Assembly (NCBI RefSeq): GCF_018882155.1
Contig: NZ_JACVPA010000001.1
Location: forward strand, 1,606,506 to 1,670,505
Direction of reading: 5' to 3'
Origin: Polynucleobacter nymphae
Lineage (GTDB): Bacteria; Pseudomonadota; Gammaproteobacteria; Burkholderiales; Burkholderiaceae
DNA: 64,000 nt
Positions 49,599 to 58,727 of this stretch are shown piece after piece. How positions within the stretch are numbered: the stretch's first letter is position 1; every line of letters begins with the position of its first letter. The notes beneath the pieces are model-generated. The model saw only the letters and a program-made list of their open reading frames with translations. It searched no databases and was not told where the DNA came from. A program made the position numbers and the translations under genes.

Positions 49599-51524
49599 AT
49601 GGCGCTTATTCCACAATCCTTCATTGCCGATCTTTTAAATCGGGTTGACATCGTTGATGTGGTTGGGCAACACGTAAAGTTAAAAAAAGCCGGTGCAAAC
49701 TACCAAGGTTTGTGCCCCTTCCATTCAGAAAAGTCCCCTTCATTTTCCGTTTCACCGACGAAGCAGTTCTATCACTGCTTTGGCTGTGGAGCGCATGGTT
49801 CTGCCATTAGCTTTTTGATGGAGTATTCGGGGCTTGGCTATGTGGATGCAATTGAAGATTTAGCGCGCTCTGCAGGTCTAGATGTGCCTCGAGAAGAGCG
49901 CACCGCAAATGATGTCGCAAGAGCGCAGCAAGCAATGGCTTTAAGTGAAGTCATGAGCTCGGCTGCTGATTGGTATCGTCAGCAGCTCAAAGGGAATACA
50001 CGAGCAGTGGAGTATTTGAAAGGCCGCGGACTTACCGGCGAGATCGCAAAACGCTATGCCTTAGGTTATGCCCCAGATGGTTGGCAAGGTCTTGAGGCTG
50101 TCTTCGGACCTTATACCAATGATGAGGTCGCAAAGACTTTGGTGGAGGGTGGCTTACTCATTCAAGGGGAGCAGTCGGAAGGCTCGCCAGTAAAGCGTTA
50201 CGACCGTTTTCGCGATCGCATTATGTTCCCCATTCGCAATCCTAAAGGCCAAACTATTGGCTTTGGTGGCCGCATTCTGGATCAAGGCGAGCCCAAGTAT
50301 TTAAATTCTCCTGAGACACCACTGTTCTCAAAAGGCAATACGCTATATGGGTTATTTGAGGCAAGACAAGCGATCCGTTCACAAGAATATGTTTTGGTAT
50401 GTGAAGGCTATATGGATGTGGTTGCACTTGCGCAATTGGGCTTCCCAAATGCAGTAGCAACCTTAGGAACAGCATGTACTGCAAACCACGTACGTATGCT
50501 GCTCAGACAAACAGACAAAGTGGTTTTCTCATTTGATGGTGACTCTGCTGGTCAACGTGCAGCACAGCGTGCGCTTGAGGCGTGTTTGCCACTCATGTCT
50601 GACGATAAAGAAATTCGTTTCCTATTCTTGCCAACTGAACATGATCCCGATAGCTATGTGCGCGCTTATGGGGCGACTGCCTTTGAAAAAGTGATTAAAG
50701 AGGCAATGTCAATCTCGAGCTTCTTCTTTAAGGTGGTGAGCGAAGCGCATGAGCTCACTACTCCAGAGGGTAGGGCGCATACGCATCATGCTGCCAAGCC
50801 ATTATTGCTGTCTATGCCACCAATTGCATTGCGCACTCAGATTTTGCGTGAGCTAGCAATTCGAACAAACACCACGCCAGCAGAGCTTGAAGCTTTCTGC
50901 GGCCTAACAGTAGCACCAGCTCCCTTACAGCAAGCAAGATCGCAAAATAATCCGAATAATTTTCCTAGCAGCAATAGGCAAGGCGCACCTTGGCAGGCCT
51001 CTAAAGGTTCTGCAAAACGCGTTGCTACACAAAACATTGAACCACCAAAAGCGCCTACTGATTTAGCTGAGCAAATGTTGCGTGTGCTGATTCAGTTCCC
51101 CCATTTAGGTAAAGCGCTGGATCCTAATCAGCGCACACTCGCTCTTAAAGCTGCGGAGCAAAGATCAGAAAAAGCACTCGCCCTCATGCAAGACCTTTTA
51201 TCCCAATGTGACTTAGTTGAGCTGATTCCTGATGAGGACGGCAAGAATGCAACTGTCGGTGCTGGCGCTTTTGCCATGTTCCAGGATCAGCTATCGCGCA
51301 GTGAATTTGCCCCTTCATACGAAGTGCTGAGAAATCGGGTCATGGGTTCTGATGTAGAGCTGAATGGCGCTAAGGCAGACTTAGATGGTGCCTTTAAAAA
51401 GCTGGAGTTAACCTATCTAAAACAAGAAATGACCGCAATCACTCAAAAGATTGCTGGCAATACTGCTAACGACCAAGATCGGGCTAGATATCGTGAATTG
51501 GGCGAGAAACTGAAATTCTCCTAA
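49599..51524 (+). CDS. dnaG: DNA primase
   Basis: This enzyme makes RNA primers for replication. It has 641 residues. The N-terminal CHC2 zinc finger shows CPFHSEKSPSF and HCFGCGAHG. The TOPRIM domain has the Glu in VCEGYMDVVAL and the DxD in SFDGDSAGQ. A Gln/Asn/Ser-rich linker near residues 440-475 precedes a helical DnaB-binding C-terminal domain. It is third in the rpsU-yqeY-dnaG-rpoD operon. The start has no Shine-Dalgarno. The 223-bp spacer before rpoD probably holds a separate promoter. Confidence 0.97.
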   Translation: MALIPQSFIADLLNRVDIVDVVGQHVKLKKAGANYQGLCPFHSEKSPSFSVSPTKQFYHCFGCGAHGSAISFLMEYSGLGYVDAIEDLARSAGLDVPREERTANDVARAQQAMALSEVMSSAADWYRQQLKGNTRAVEYLKGRGLTGEIAKRYALGYAPDGWQGLEAVFGPYTNDEVAKTLVEGGLLIQGEQSEGSPVKRYDRFRDRIMFPIRNPKGQTIGFGGRILDQGEPKYLNSPETPLFSKGNTLYGLFEARQAIRSQEYVLVCEGYMDVVALAQLGFPNAVATLGTACTANHVRMLLRQTDKVVFSFDGDSAGQRAAQRALEACLPLMSDDKEIRFLFLPTEHDPDSYVRAYGATAFEKVIKEAMSISSFFFKVVSEAHELTTPEGRAHTHHAAKPLLLSMPPIALRTQILRELAIRTNTTPAELEAFCGLTVAPAPLQQARSQNNPNNFPSSNRQGAPWQASKGSAKRVATQNIEPPKAPTDLAEQMLRVLIQFPHLGKALDPNQRTLALKAAEQRSEKALALMQDLLSQCDLVELIPDEDGKNATVGAGAFAMFQDQLSRSEFAPSYEVLRNRVMGSDVELNGAKADLDGAFKKLELTYLKQEMTAITQKIAGNTANDQDRARYRELGEKLKFS

Positions 51525-51607
51525 GAATTTACGCATTCACCGCTAGGAATCCCCTGAAATTGCCCCATATTTTTAGCTAATTGGGGGCTAAAAAAGTCCT
51601 AATCGAC

Positions 51608-51613
51608 TATAAT
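51608..51613 (+). promoter_or_regulatory. candidate -10 for rpoD
   Basis: A perfect TATAAT lies 134 nt before the rpoD ATG in the 223-bp dnaG-rpoD spacer. No convincing -35 stands 16-18 bp upstream. It would provide rpoD expression independent of the upstream genes. Confidence 0.4.
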
Positions 51614-51747
51614 CCTCTGTTCCCAAGAAAAAAATGAATTAATTCAGCTACTTGCGCTTTATTTTGATGAAATTTGGGGCAAGTGAACTACGGGGCTGTA
51701 CTTAATCAGTCGATATCCATAACAGTAATGTGAGTAAGCGCTAATAA

Positions 51748-54231
51748 ATGCCTAATACCAAGACCAAAAAACCCGCCAAACCAGTAGCCAAAAAAGCGAA
51801 AGCTCCAGCTAAACCAGTGAAAGCTGCTGCTAAGCCAAAAGCAAAGGTTGCTGCTAAACCAGTAGCCAAAAAAGCGAAAGCTCCAGCTAAACCAGTGAAA
51901 GCTGCTGCTAAGCCAAAAGCAAAGGTCGCTGCTAAACCAGTAGCCAAAAAAGGGAAAGCTCCAGCTAAACCAGTGAAAGCTGCTGCCAAACCAGTAGCTA
52001 AAAAAGCTGCTACTAAGCCAGCGCCCAAAACGAAGGCTGCTGCCAAGCCTGCAAAAACTGTAAAGACAACTGCAAAACCAGTGAAGGCTGCTACTAAGCC
52101 AGCGCCTACAAAAGCCACGAAGCTTGAGGCAGCAAAAAAAGTGAAGGCCTCTGCAGCGCCAAAAGTTGAAGAAATCAAAGGTAAAAAGGCGAAGGCGCAA
52201 GACGCTGCTGCTCCGGTAGTTGAGGAAGAGAAAAAGCGTGGTCGTAAAGCAAAAGCTGAAGTTCCTGCTGATGGTGCTGAGCCAGTATTAACAGATCGTC
52301 AAAAAGCGCGTGAGCGTAAAGCAAAAGAGAAAGCGCTCTTAAAAGAATTTGCCGCCCAGCAATTGGGTACAGAAGAACAGCAGGAGTTACGTCGTGCTCG
52401 TTTGAAAACCTTAATCAAGATGGGCATGTCCAAGGGTTACTTAACCCATGGTGAAATGAATGACGTGATGTCTGATGAGTTATCTGATGCGGATGCATTA
52501 GAGACTTTAATTAGCCTATTAAATGACATTGGTATCACTGTTTATGAGCAGGCTCCAGACGCAGAAACATTAATTCTGTCTGACAACACGGAAGCTGCGG
52601 CTTCTGAAGAAGAGGCTGAAGAAAAGGCTGAAGCAGCCCTCTCTACGGTTGATTCAGAATTTGGTCGTACTACCGATCCAGTCCGTATGTATATGCGCGA
52701 GATGGGTACTGTAGATCTTCTGACTCGCGAAGGCGAGATTGTGATTGCGAAGAAGATTGAGGCTGGCCTAAAAGATATGGTGATGGCCCTAGCTGCTTGC
52801 CCAGTTACGATTGGCGAAATCCTGAGTAACGCTGAAAAGATTGCAACTGGCGAGATGGAGATTGATCAGTTTGTGGATGGTTTAGTAGATCCCAATGCTG
52901 AAGATATTAAGTTGGGACCTGAGGAGCCAGAGATTGACCCTGACGCTGAAGAAGGTGAAACAGAGGGCGAGGATGAAGGTGGTGGCGCGGCTGCAACAGC
53001 CAATGCTAAACAACTCGAAGAGTTAAAACAAATCTCTCTCGAGAAATTTGCTATTGTTCGCACTCAATCCGACAAAATGCGTCGTGCCTTTGATAAAGAG
53101 GGTTACAACTGCCCAGCCTATATCAAGGCGCAAGATCTGATTCGTGGCGAGCTATTGGGTTTCCGCTTAACTGCCAAGAGTGTTGAGAAGTTGTGCGACA
53201 CCATGCGCTCCCAAGTAGACCAAGTATGGAAGCTTGAGCGAGGCATCGTCAGTTTGTTAGTGGATAAAGTTGGCGTCAACCGTGGTGAAGTATTAAAAGA
53301 CTTCCCGAAGATGGCTATGAATTTGACTTGGACTGATAAGCTGCTCAAAGAGAACAAGCCATACAGTGCACTTTTGCAGCGTAATGTACCTGCGATTCAG
53401 GAACTTCAACAGAAATTGATTGATATTCAGACTCGTGTAGTTATTCCATTGCCAGAGTTAAAAGAAGTTAATAAGCAGATGACTGCGGGTGAGAAGCGTA
53501 CCCGTGAGGCTAAGCGTGAGATGACTGTAGCTAACTTACGTTTGGTAATCTCCATTGCGAAGAAATACACTAACCGTGGTTTGCAGTTTTTAGACTTGAT
53601 TCAAGAAGGCAATATCGGCTTGATGAAGGCGGTAGATAAGTTTGAATACCGTCGCGGTTATAAGTTCTCTACTTATGCAACCTGGTGGATTCGTCAGGCA
53701 ATTACCCGTTCTATTGCTGACCAAGCACGTACGATCCGTATTCCGGTTCACATGATTGAGACTATCAATAAGATGAACCGCATCAGCCGTCAGATCTTGC
53801 AAGAGACTGGTCATGAGCCAGATGCTGCAACCTTGGCGCTGAAGATGGAGATTCCGGAAGACAAGATTCGTAAGATCATGAAGATTGCTAAAGAGCCAAT
53901 CTCCATGGAGACGCCAATTGGCGACGATGAAGATTCTCATTTAGGTGACTTCATTGAAGATGGTAATACCTTGGCCCCAGCCGAAGCAGCCCTGCATGAA
54001 TCCATGCGTGACGTTGTCAAGGATGTTCTGGATTCATTAACACCGCGTGAGGCAAAAGTATTGCGGATGCGTTTTGGTGTTGAGATGAGTACAGACCATA
54101 CCCTCGAAGAAGTAGGCAAACAATTTGATGTTACCCGCGAACGTATTCGTCAGATAGAAGCTAAGGCTCTGAGAAAAATGCGTCATCCAAGTCGTAGCGA
54201 CAAACTCAAGACCTTCTTAGAAGAAGATTAA
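51748..54231 (+). CDS. rpoD: RNA polymerase primary sigma factor (sigma-70) with long AKP-rich N-terminal extension
   Basis: This is the housekeeping sigma factor. It has 827 residues against 613 in E. coli. The first ~170 residues are a Lys/Ala/Pro/Val-rich, histone-H1-like stretch containing a near-perfect 26-residue tandem repeat. Region 1.1 begins near residue 214 ([19 protein letters not shown]). Region 1.2 is [16 protein letters not shown]. An acidic non-conserved region follows. Region 2 contains [19 protein letters not shown] and [16 protein letters not shown]; region 4 has the helix-turn-helix [22 protein letters not shown]. All core sigma functions are intact. A strong terminator follows. 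Confidence 0.98.
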   Translation: MPNTKTKKPAKPVAKKAKAPAKPVKAAAKPKAKVAAKPVAKKAKAPAKPVKAAAKPKAKVAAKPVAKKGKAPAKPVKAAAKPVAKKAATKPAPKTKAAAKPAKTVKTTAKPVKAATKPAPTKATKLEAAKKVKASAAPKVEEIKGKKAKAQDAAAPVVEEEKKRGRKAKAEVPADGAEPVLTDRQKARERKAKEKALLKEFAAQQLGTEEQQELRRARLKTLIKMGMSKGYLTHGEMNDVMSDELSDADALETLISLLNDIGITVYEQAPDAETLILSDNTEAAASEEEAEEKAEAALSTVDSEFGRTTDPVRMYMREMGTVDLLTREGEIVIAKKIEAGLKDMVMALAACPVTIGEILSNAEKIATGEMEIDQFVDGLVDPNAEDIKLGPEEPEIDPDAEEGETEGEDEGGGAAATANAKQLEELKQISLEKFAIVRTQSDKMRRAFDKEGYNCPAYIKAQDLIRGELLGFRLTAKSVEKLCDTMRSQVDQVWKLERGIVSLLVDKVGVNRGEVLKDFPKMAMNLTWTDKLLKENKPYSALLQRNVPAIQELQQKLIDIQTRVVIPLPELKEVNKQMTAGEKRTREAKREMTVANLRLVISIAKKYTNRGLQFLDLIQEGNIGLMKAVDKFEYRRGYKFSTYATWWIRQAITRSIADQARTIRIPVHMIETINKMNRISRQILQETGHEPDAATLALKMEIPEDKIRKIMKIAKEPISMETPIGDDEDSHLGDFIEDGNTLAPAEAALHESMRDVVKDVLDSLTPREAKVLRMRFGVEMSTDHTLEEVGKQFDVTRERIRQIEAKALRKMRHPSRSDKLKTFLEED
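51778..51992 (+). repeat. 78-bp tandem repeat inside rpoD (2.75 copies)
   Basis: Copy 1 is 51778-51855 and copy 2 is 51856-51933; they differ by a single T/C change. A third partial copy of about 59 bp (51934-51992) has three differences. Each full unit encodes 26 residues beginning [20 protein letters not shown]. The unit length is a multiple of three, so copy-number change would keep the frame. Confidence 0.95.
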
Positions 54232-54276
54232 GAAGTCTAAAGTTTTTAGTCATCCGTTAACTGAGGATTGCAGTCT

Positions 54277-54312
54277 AAAAAAGGCATTCCCTCTAGAGCG
54301 AATGCCTTTTTT
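54277..54312 (+). terminator. Rho-independent terminator of rpoD
   Basis: A 7-bp stem GGCATTC / GAATGCC with a 10-nt loop (54283-54306) is flanked by A6 and T6. It ends the rpsU-rpoD operon. The next 174 bp up to the outer-membrane protein gene contains no gene and should hold that gene's promoter. Confidence 0.9.
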
Positions 54313-54486
54313 GCGTCCTAAATTACCCTTATAAAAGTTGTAAATAAACAACATGGAGCCCATATATTGTTTGGCTCTAAAAGAGGGGTGCAATTAAATA
54401 CTTCCAAAAATTGTAACAATCTATTTACACTTGGACGGTAATCTTCAATGAGTTACGCCCAGTCAAAATAAGAGGAATAAAAGAAA

Positions 54487-55197
54487 ATGAAAATCAAATT
54501 ATTAGTAGCGGTTGCAGCAACGGTGCTTGCTAGTTCTGCAATGGCACAGTCAGCTTTTCAAGGATTCTATGGACAGTTAGCTACTGGATATGAGAGTAAC
54601 TCAGCCTCAAATCTTAACTACACAGGCACACAATCTAGTCAGCCTAACGATACTTGGAATACTAGTAGCCAAACTTTTGGTGGCGCTGCATTGGTTCTTG
54701 GCGCAGGTTATAACTACTCGGTTGCACCTAAGTGGTTGGTAGGTGTTGGTATAGATTATTCTGCCTTGAGTCAAAAGAGTTCAGCCTATAGCTCAAGTGC
54801 TGGGTCGACAACACTAAGTGGATCTACTCTACAAACGTCTAATCGTTTTAACATTTTTGTGACCCCAGGGTACGAGATTGATAAAGACAAGTTGGTTTAC
54901 TTGAAGGCGGGTTATAGCTCTGTATCTATTCAACAACAGACTGCAACAACTTATAAGAATGCTACCAGTAGCGGTCCACTAGTTAACACCAACTCCACAT
55001 CAACCCAAGGCGGATATGTAGTCGGTTTGGGTTATAAGCAAATCATTACTGGCGGTATTTATGGATTTGCTGAAGGTAACTATATGAGCTATGGCAAGCC
55101 AAGTTTTTCTGTCACTCAAACAGACGGTTATAAACTGACAAGCAACCCAAGCCTGAATTCTTATCAATTACTCATTGGTGTTGGCTACAAGTTCTAA
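54487..55197 (+). CDS. outer-membrane beta-barrel protein
   Basis: This is a 236-residue exported protein. The signal peptide (MKIKLLVAVAATVLASSAMA, cut before QSAFQG) is typical. The mature part is rich in Ser, Thr, Gly and aromatic residues with alternating patterns such as GFYGQLATGYES, LVYLKAGYSSVSI and GIYGFAEGNYMSYG, ending in aromatic-terminated GVGYKF. This fits an eight-strand barrel of the Opa/OmpA-like (OMP_b-brl) group. The specific function is unknown. An AGAGGAA ribosome site lies upstream. It is followed by a hairpin terminator and by the CAU tRNA. Confidence 0.83.
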   Translation: MKIKLLVAVAATVLASSAMAQSAFQGFYGQLATGYESNSASNLNYTGTQSSQPNDTWNTSSQTFGGAALVLGAGYNYSVAPKWLVGVGIDYSALSQKSSAYSSSAGSTTLSGSTLQTSNRFNIFVTPGYEIDKDKLVYLKAGYSSVSIQQQTATTYKNATSSGPLVNTNSTSTQGGYVVGLGYKQIITGGIYGFAEGNYMSYGKPSFSVTQTDGYKLTSNPSLNSYQLLIGVGYKF

Positions 55198-55217
55198 TTA
55201 GTTTCAATTGTTTATTG

Positions 55218-55243
55218 AAGGCCACTGTTCGCAGTAGCTTTTT
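55218..55243 (+). terminator. probable terminator of the barrel-protein gene
   Basis: A stem around a TTCG tetraloop (ACTG-TTCG-CAGT core at 55224-55235, extended with one mismatch) is followed by five T. Confidence 0.6.
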
Positions 55244-55314
55244 CATTTCTACCCTTGCTTTTTGGTATTCCCCTCAATCCTTTACAATCATCCTCTAGCC
55301 TTAATAACGATTTA

Positions 55315-55391
55315 GGGCCCATAGCTCAGTTGGTTAGAGCAGAGGACTCATAATCCTTTGGTCCCAGGTTCAAGTCCTGGTGGGCCCACCA
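55315..55391 (+). tRNA. tRNA with CAU anticodon, probably tRNA-Ile2 (lysidine-modified)
   Basis: This is a 77-nt cloverleaf with the acceptor stem GGGCCCA / TGGGCCC, encoded CCA end, D-arm AGCTCAGTTGGTTAGAGC, anticodon stem GAGGA / TCCTT with loop CTCATAA, and T-arm CCAGG-TTCAAGT-CCTGG. The anticodon is CAT (CAU). The variable region TGGTC and T-loop TTCAAGT match E. coli tRNA-Ile2, not elongator tRNA-Met (GGGTC, TTCGAAT), so it probably reads AUA after TilS modification. A possible -35 TTTACA lies at 55281. The 3' 45 nt are duplicated at 63522, marking it as an island integration site. Confidence 0.93.
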
Positions 55392-55444
55392 ATGAAATCA
55401 ACGACTTAGGGAGAAATTCCTAAGTCGTTTTTCTTTCTGTGCCA
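55347..55444 (+). repeat. left 98-bp direct repeat (attachment site) at tRNA 3' end
   Basis: It begins in the tRNA anticodon loop (CTCATAATCC) and ends at TCTGTGCCA. An identical copy lies at 63522-63619. It covers the 3' 45 nt of the tRNA and the downstream terminator. Identity stops abruptly on both sides, as expected for att sites of a tRNA-targeting integrase. Confidence 0.92.
55401..55432 (+). terminator. tRNA terminator
   Basis: A 12-bp stem ACGACTTAGGGA / TTCCTAAGTCGT with a GAAA tetraloop is followed by five T. It lies inside the duplicated att segment, so the island brought its own copy. Confidence 0.9.
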
Positions 55445-55524
55445 GTGTGTAAGTAATTTCCACGCATCTTCCAGAGGAGCTCCAATAAAAATATGGATCT
55501 GCAGTTGGAGCAATGAACTGCTTA

Positions 55525-55932
55525 TTAACTGAAGATTGCGGAAATTCCTGCTCTTGCAGTATTTCCATCTTCTCCATTCTTTACTCCAGAAACACCAACA
55601 GCGCCAATCGTATGTCCATCCACTACGATATTGACCCCGCCCTCTAGCATCATGGCTATATGAGGGGCGGATAAGAAGGCATGTCGTCCTTTATTAATCA
55701 TGTCTTCGTAGGCTTGAGTCTCTCGCTTACCCATAGCAGCAGTACGTGCTTTTTCTTGAGCAAAATATGAGGATACGGGCTGGCATCCATCCCGTCGAAT
55801 CAGTCCAAGAAGATGGCCTCCATCATCACAAACTGCTATGGCAACGATATGACCTTTTTCAATAGCGTATTGATTAGCTGCATCCAAAATATTTTGAACA
55901 TTTGCCTGAGTTAGATAGGGCTTAGTGGGCAT
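55525..55932 (-). CDS. GlcG/HbpS-family (DUF336) heme-binding-like protein
   Basis: This is a 135-residue single-domain protein of the GlcG/HbpS/PduO-C group. Visible: NILDAANQYAIEKGHIVAIAVCDDGGHLLGLIRRDG, then SSYFAQEKARTAAMGKRET and the C-terminal GGVNIVVDGHTIGAVGVSGV (each described in parts). Members bind heme or occur beside carboxylate catabolic genes, with no settled enzymatic role. Two adjacent ATGs (55935, 55932) are possible starts. It begins about 8 nt after garD ends and lacks its own ribosome site, so it is probably coupled to garD. Its role here is unknown. Confidence 0.82.
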   Translation of the reverse strand: MPTKPYLTQANVQNILDAANQYAIEKGHIVAIAVCDDGGHLLGLIRRDGCQPVSSYFAQEKARTAAMGKRETQAYEDMINKGRHAFLSAPHIAMMLEGGVNIVVDGHTIGAVGVSGVKNGEDGNTARAGISAIFS

Positions 55933-55942
55933 CATGATGAAT

Positions 55943-57490
55943 TTAGGTCACAGGGGCTGGATTAAATAATGAAATCGCATTGTGTAATTTCCATTGCTCT
56001 GCAAAAGTTTTCTTACGGCCACTCGCTACCTCTAGCATCATATGAAATATTTCCCAGCCGATGTCTTCTATTGTGGCAGTACCATCTGCAATCTTCCCTG
56101 CGTTGATATCCATCAAATCATTCCAGCGTTTGGCTAAAGCGGTACGTGTAGCTACTTTAATGACAGGAACGGCAGCTAATCCATAAGGCGTTCCACGACC
56201 AGTAGTAAAAACATGCAAGTTCATGCCTGCTGCTAACTGCAAGGTTCCACAAATGAAATCACTTGCTGGTGTAGCAGCAAAAATTAATCCTTTTTGCTTA
56301 AGCTTATTGCCTGGAGCTAAAACGCCAGAGATTGGTGAGGTACCAGATTTAACAATTGAACCCATTGCTTTTTCGACAATGTTTGATAGCCCCCCTTTTT
56401 TATTGCCCGGCGTTGTATTGGCACTTCTGTCCACTTTGCCTCTTTTTAAGTATGCGTCATACCAAGCCATCTCATCAATCATGGCTTTGGCAACCTCTGG
56501 AGTCATTGCGCGAGAGGTGAGTTGGTCAATACCATCTCGTACTTCAGTTACTTCCGAGAACATCACTGATGCGCCGGCTCGAACTAAAAGATCTGTGCAA
56601 AACCCTACTGCAGGATTGGCTGTTACCCCAGAGAAGGCATCACTACCACCACACTGAACGCCAACAATAAGTTCACTGGCAGGTACAGTCTCGCGTTTGC
56701 GAGCATTAAGTCTTTCAAGATGGGATTCTGCAGTCTTCATAATGGAATCAATCATGGACATAAAACCAACATGGACTTCATCCTGTAGGCAAACTACATC
56801 TAGCTCTTCAGACGTATTACCAGCATTGATGGGTATGCTACCAGGTGGAAGCAATCTTTGAGGCTGAAGCTTTTCACATCCAAGGCTAACAACCATGACT
56901 TCGCCGCCAAAGTTTGGATTTAGACTAATGTTCCGTAAGGTGCGAATTGGGATATCAGCTCCATCAGCATCAATTGCTACTCCACAGCCATAGGTATGCT
57001 CAATACCGATCACATCATCGATGTTGGGATACTTTGGCAGTAGCTCGCTTTTAATTCTTTGTACGGCATAGTCAACTACACCAGATACACATTGAACAGT
57101 GGTGGTAATGGCTAATATATTTCTTGTTCCAACTGAGCCATCAGCATTGCGGTAGCCTTCAAATGTGAACCCTTCTAGCGGCGGCATTGGTGCTGGCTTG
57201 ACTGTGGCGATTGGAAGATTGTCTAGTCCGCGTGCATCAGGCATTCTCAAAATCTGTTCACTCACCCAGCTTCCAGCGGTGATATCCTGAGCTGCATACC
57301 CAATCGGTATTCCATATCGAATTACGGGAGAGTTCAAAGGTAAGTCCACTAAAGCAACTTTGTGCCCTTGTGGCACATGTTCTCGCAAAGTGAGCCCAGA
57401 CGAAAGTTTGGCTCCGGCCGGTAAACCACCATCGTTGGCAACAATCGCTACGTTATCGCGATCACTCATGCTGATAGTCAGCGGTATCAT
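55943..57490 (-). CDS. garD: galactarate dehydratase (UxaA/GarD family)
   Basis: This enzyme removes water from meso-galactarate to give 5-keto-4-deoxy-D-glucarate. It has 515 residues (E. coli GarD has 523) with the same layout: an N-terminal SAF domain ([18 protein letters not shown] to GSWV), then the UxaA/GarD core. Long shared runs with E. coli GarD as I recall it include [58 protein letters not shown] and the ending FNPAPVT. Iron-ligand cysteines and histidine (HTYGCG) are present. ATG 57490 has AGGA 7 nt upstream; GTG 57493 is an alternative. It is divergent from the LacI-type regulator across operator O1. Confidence 0.93.
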   Translation of the reverse strand: MIPLTISMSDRDNVAIVANDGGLPAGAKLSSGLTLREHVPQGHKVALVDLPLNSPVIRYGIPIGYAAQDITAGSWVSEQILRMPDARGLDNLPIATVKPAPMPPLEGFTFEGYRNADGSVGTRNILAITTTVQCVSGVVDYAVQRIKSELLPKYPNIDDVIGIEHTYGCGVAIDADGADIPIRTLRNISLNPNFGGEVMVVSLGCEKLQPQRLLPPGSIPINAGNTSEELDVVCLQDEVHVGFMSMIDSIMKTAESHLERLNARKRETVPASELIVGVQCGGSDAFSGVTANPAVGFCTDLLVRAGASVMFSEVTEVRDGIDQLTSRAMTPEVAKAMIDEMAWYDAYLKRGKVDRSANTTPGNKKGGLSNIVEKAMGSIVKSGTSPISGVLAPGNKLKQKGLIFAATPASDFICGTLQLAAGMNLHVFTTGRGTPYGLAAVPVIKVATRTALAKRWNDLMDINAGKIADGTATIEDIGWEIFHMMLEVASGRKKTFAEQWKLHNAISLFNPAPVT

Positions 57491-57545
57491 CACTTAGTCC
57501 TATTGGTTGGTATGGAATATATATTATGTGAGATTATTGCAGAAA

Positions 57546-57559
57546 TGATAGCGCTATCA
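57546..57559. promoter_or_regulatory. LacI-type operator O1 between garD and its regulator
   Basis: Perfect 14-bp palindrome TGATAGCGCTATCA with the central CG typical of LacI-family sites. On the minus strand its edge supplies TTGATA, a possible -35 for garD. It shares the core TAGCGCTA and outer TG/CA with O2 (58677-58690). Confidence 0.75.
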
Positions 57560-57581
57560 ATTTACCTATGCAAGTGCCCTT

Positions 57582-58607
57582 ATGAGTGAAAATGAGGTTA
57601 AACGTAGTCGTCGGAGTAGTGGAGCAATTACGCTTCATGATGTCGCTCGTTTAGCTGGTGTTTCCCCAATTACCGCTTCTAGGGCCATTAATAAGCCAGA
57701 ACAGGTTTCGCCAGAACTATTAAAAAAGGTTGAGGAAGCCGTTTCTCGGACAGGTTATGTCCCCAACAGAATAGCTGGGGGTTTGGCATCCTCTAGAAGT
57801 AAGCTGATTGCCGCAGTTGTACCTAGTACTGTTATTTCTGTATTTAATGAAACTATTGAAGCGCTTAATAACACGTTATTTGATGCTGGCTATCAGTTGA
57901 TGCTTGGCCAATCAGTGTATTCATCAACTAGAGAAGAGCTGCTCTTAGATTCTGTGATTGGTCGTCGTCCTGACGGCATTTTTTTAACAGGGGTGATGCA
58001 GCCGGGTAAAGGTCGTACACGTCTCATGGCTTCTGGAATTCCAGTGGTAGAAACCTGGGATTTAACACCGACCCCAATTGATATGCTAATTGGTTTCTCT
58101 CATACGGATATTGGCTTAGCAGTCGCCAAGTACCTATTGGTAAAGGGTCGAAAACAGTTTGCCATTATTCGTGCTGAAGATGAGCGTGCAGATCGTAGAA
58201 CGATGGCATTTGATGCTGCCATTGCAGAAGTAGGGTTGCCTAAACCTTACGTTGTTAACGTAGGTGATCAGCGCTCCATTCGAAGTGGACGTGATGCCAT
58301 GTTTAAGGTTCTTAAAAATGCCCCACAGACTGACGCTATTTTTTGTAGCTCAGACCTACTTGCTTTAGGGGCACTAACTGAGGCTAGGGCGCAAAAAATT
58401 GAAGTGCCAAAGCAGATCGCTATTGTAGGATTTGGCGATATCCCATTTGTAGCCGATATGCTTCCCGCCTTAACTACAGTTCGGATTAATGGTGGAAGAA
58501 TTGGCCAATTAGCCGCGCAATACCTCATGGATAGAGCGGAAGGTAGAGAAGTCTCAAATCCACTCATCAATGTTGGCTTTTCGATAATTGAGCGAGATAC
58601 GGCCTAA
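57582..58607 (+). CDS. LacI-family transcriptional regulator
   Basis: This is a 341-residue repressor-type protein. The N-terminal helix-turn-helix is ITLHDVARLAGVSPITASRAIN (residues 16-37), followed by the hinge helix (NRIAGGLASSRS) that inserts into the minor groove. A periplasmic-binding-like sensor domain follows. It resembles GntR/IdnR-type regulators of sugar acids. The ligand is unknown; galactarate, glucarate or a pathway intermediate is the natural guess. It is divergent from garD. Two identical-core palindromes, one upstream of it and one before the SDR operon, are the likely binding sites, implying autoregulation. Confidence 0.9.
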   Translation: MSENEVKRSRRSSGAITLHDVARLAGVSPITASRAINKPEQVSPELLKKVEEAVSRTGYVPNRIAGGLASSRSKLIAAVVPSTVISVFNETIEALNNTLFDAGYQLMLGQSVYSSTREELLLDSVIGRRPDGIFLTGVMQPGKGRTRLMASGIPVVETWDLTPTPIDMLIGFSHTDIGLAVAKYLLVKGRKQFAIIRAEDERADRRTMAFDAAIAEVGLPKPYVVNVGDQRSIRSGRDAMFKVLKNAPQTDAIFCSSDLLALGALTEARAQKIEVPKQIAIVGFGDIPFVADMLPALTTVRINGGRIGQLAAQYLMDRAEGREVSNPLINVGFSIIERDTA

Positions 58608-58636
58608 AGCATCGTAAAAACCCTAGATTGAATAGT

Positions 58637-58666
58637 TTGACAAGATCGATTGATATCGCTTATATT
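58637..58666 (+). promoter_or_regulatory. promoter of the SDR-receptor-lyase operon
   Basis: TTGACA (58637-58642, full match) and TATATT (58661-58666) are separated by 18 bp. The predicted start, near 58673, lies just before operator O2, so a bound repressor would block this promoter. Confidence 0.7.
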
Positions 58667-58676
58667 GCACCATATT

Positions 58677-58690
58677 TGGTAGCGCTACCA
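58677..58690. promoter_or_regulatory. LacI-type operator O2 before the SDR operon
   Basis: Perfect 14-bp palindrome TGGTAGCGCTACCA immediately downstream of a strong predicted promoter. It differs from O1 only at symmetric positions 3 and 12 (G/C for A/T). Confidence 0.78.
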
Positions 58691-58727
58691 TTAATTAATG
58701 GGTAGTCAATAAATCGGGGCAAACAAT

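Noticed and set aside
51778..51992. CRISPR-like repeat array
   Set aside because: The units are contiguous, without spacers, and in frame within rpoD.
51706..52200. Two long minus-strand frames rich in Phe/Trp/Ser or Ala/Phe/Gly opposite the rpoD repeat
   Set aside because: They exist only because the repeated AKP codons lack stops on the other strand. The membrane-like look is an artefact of the repeat.
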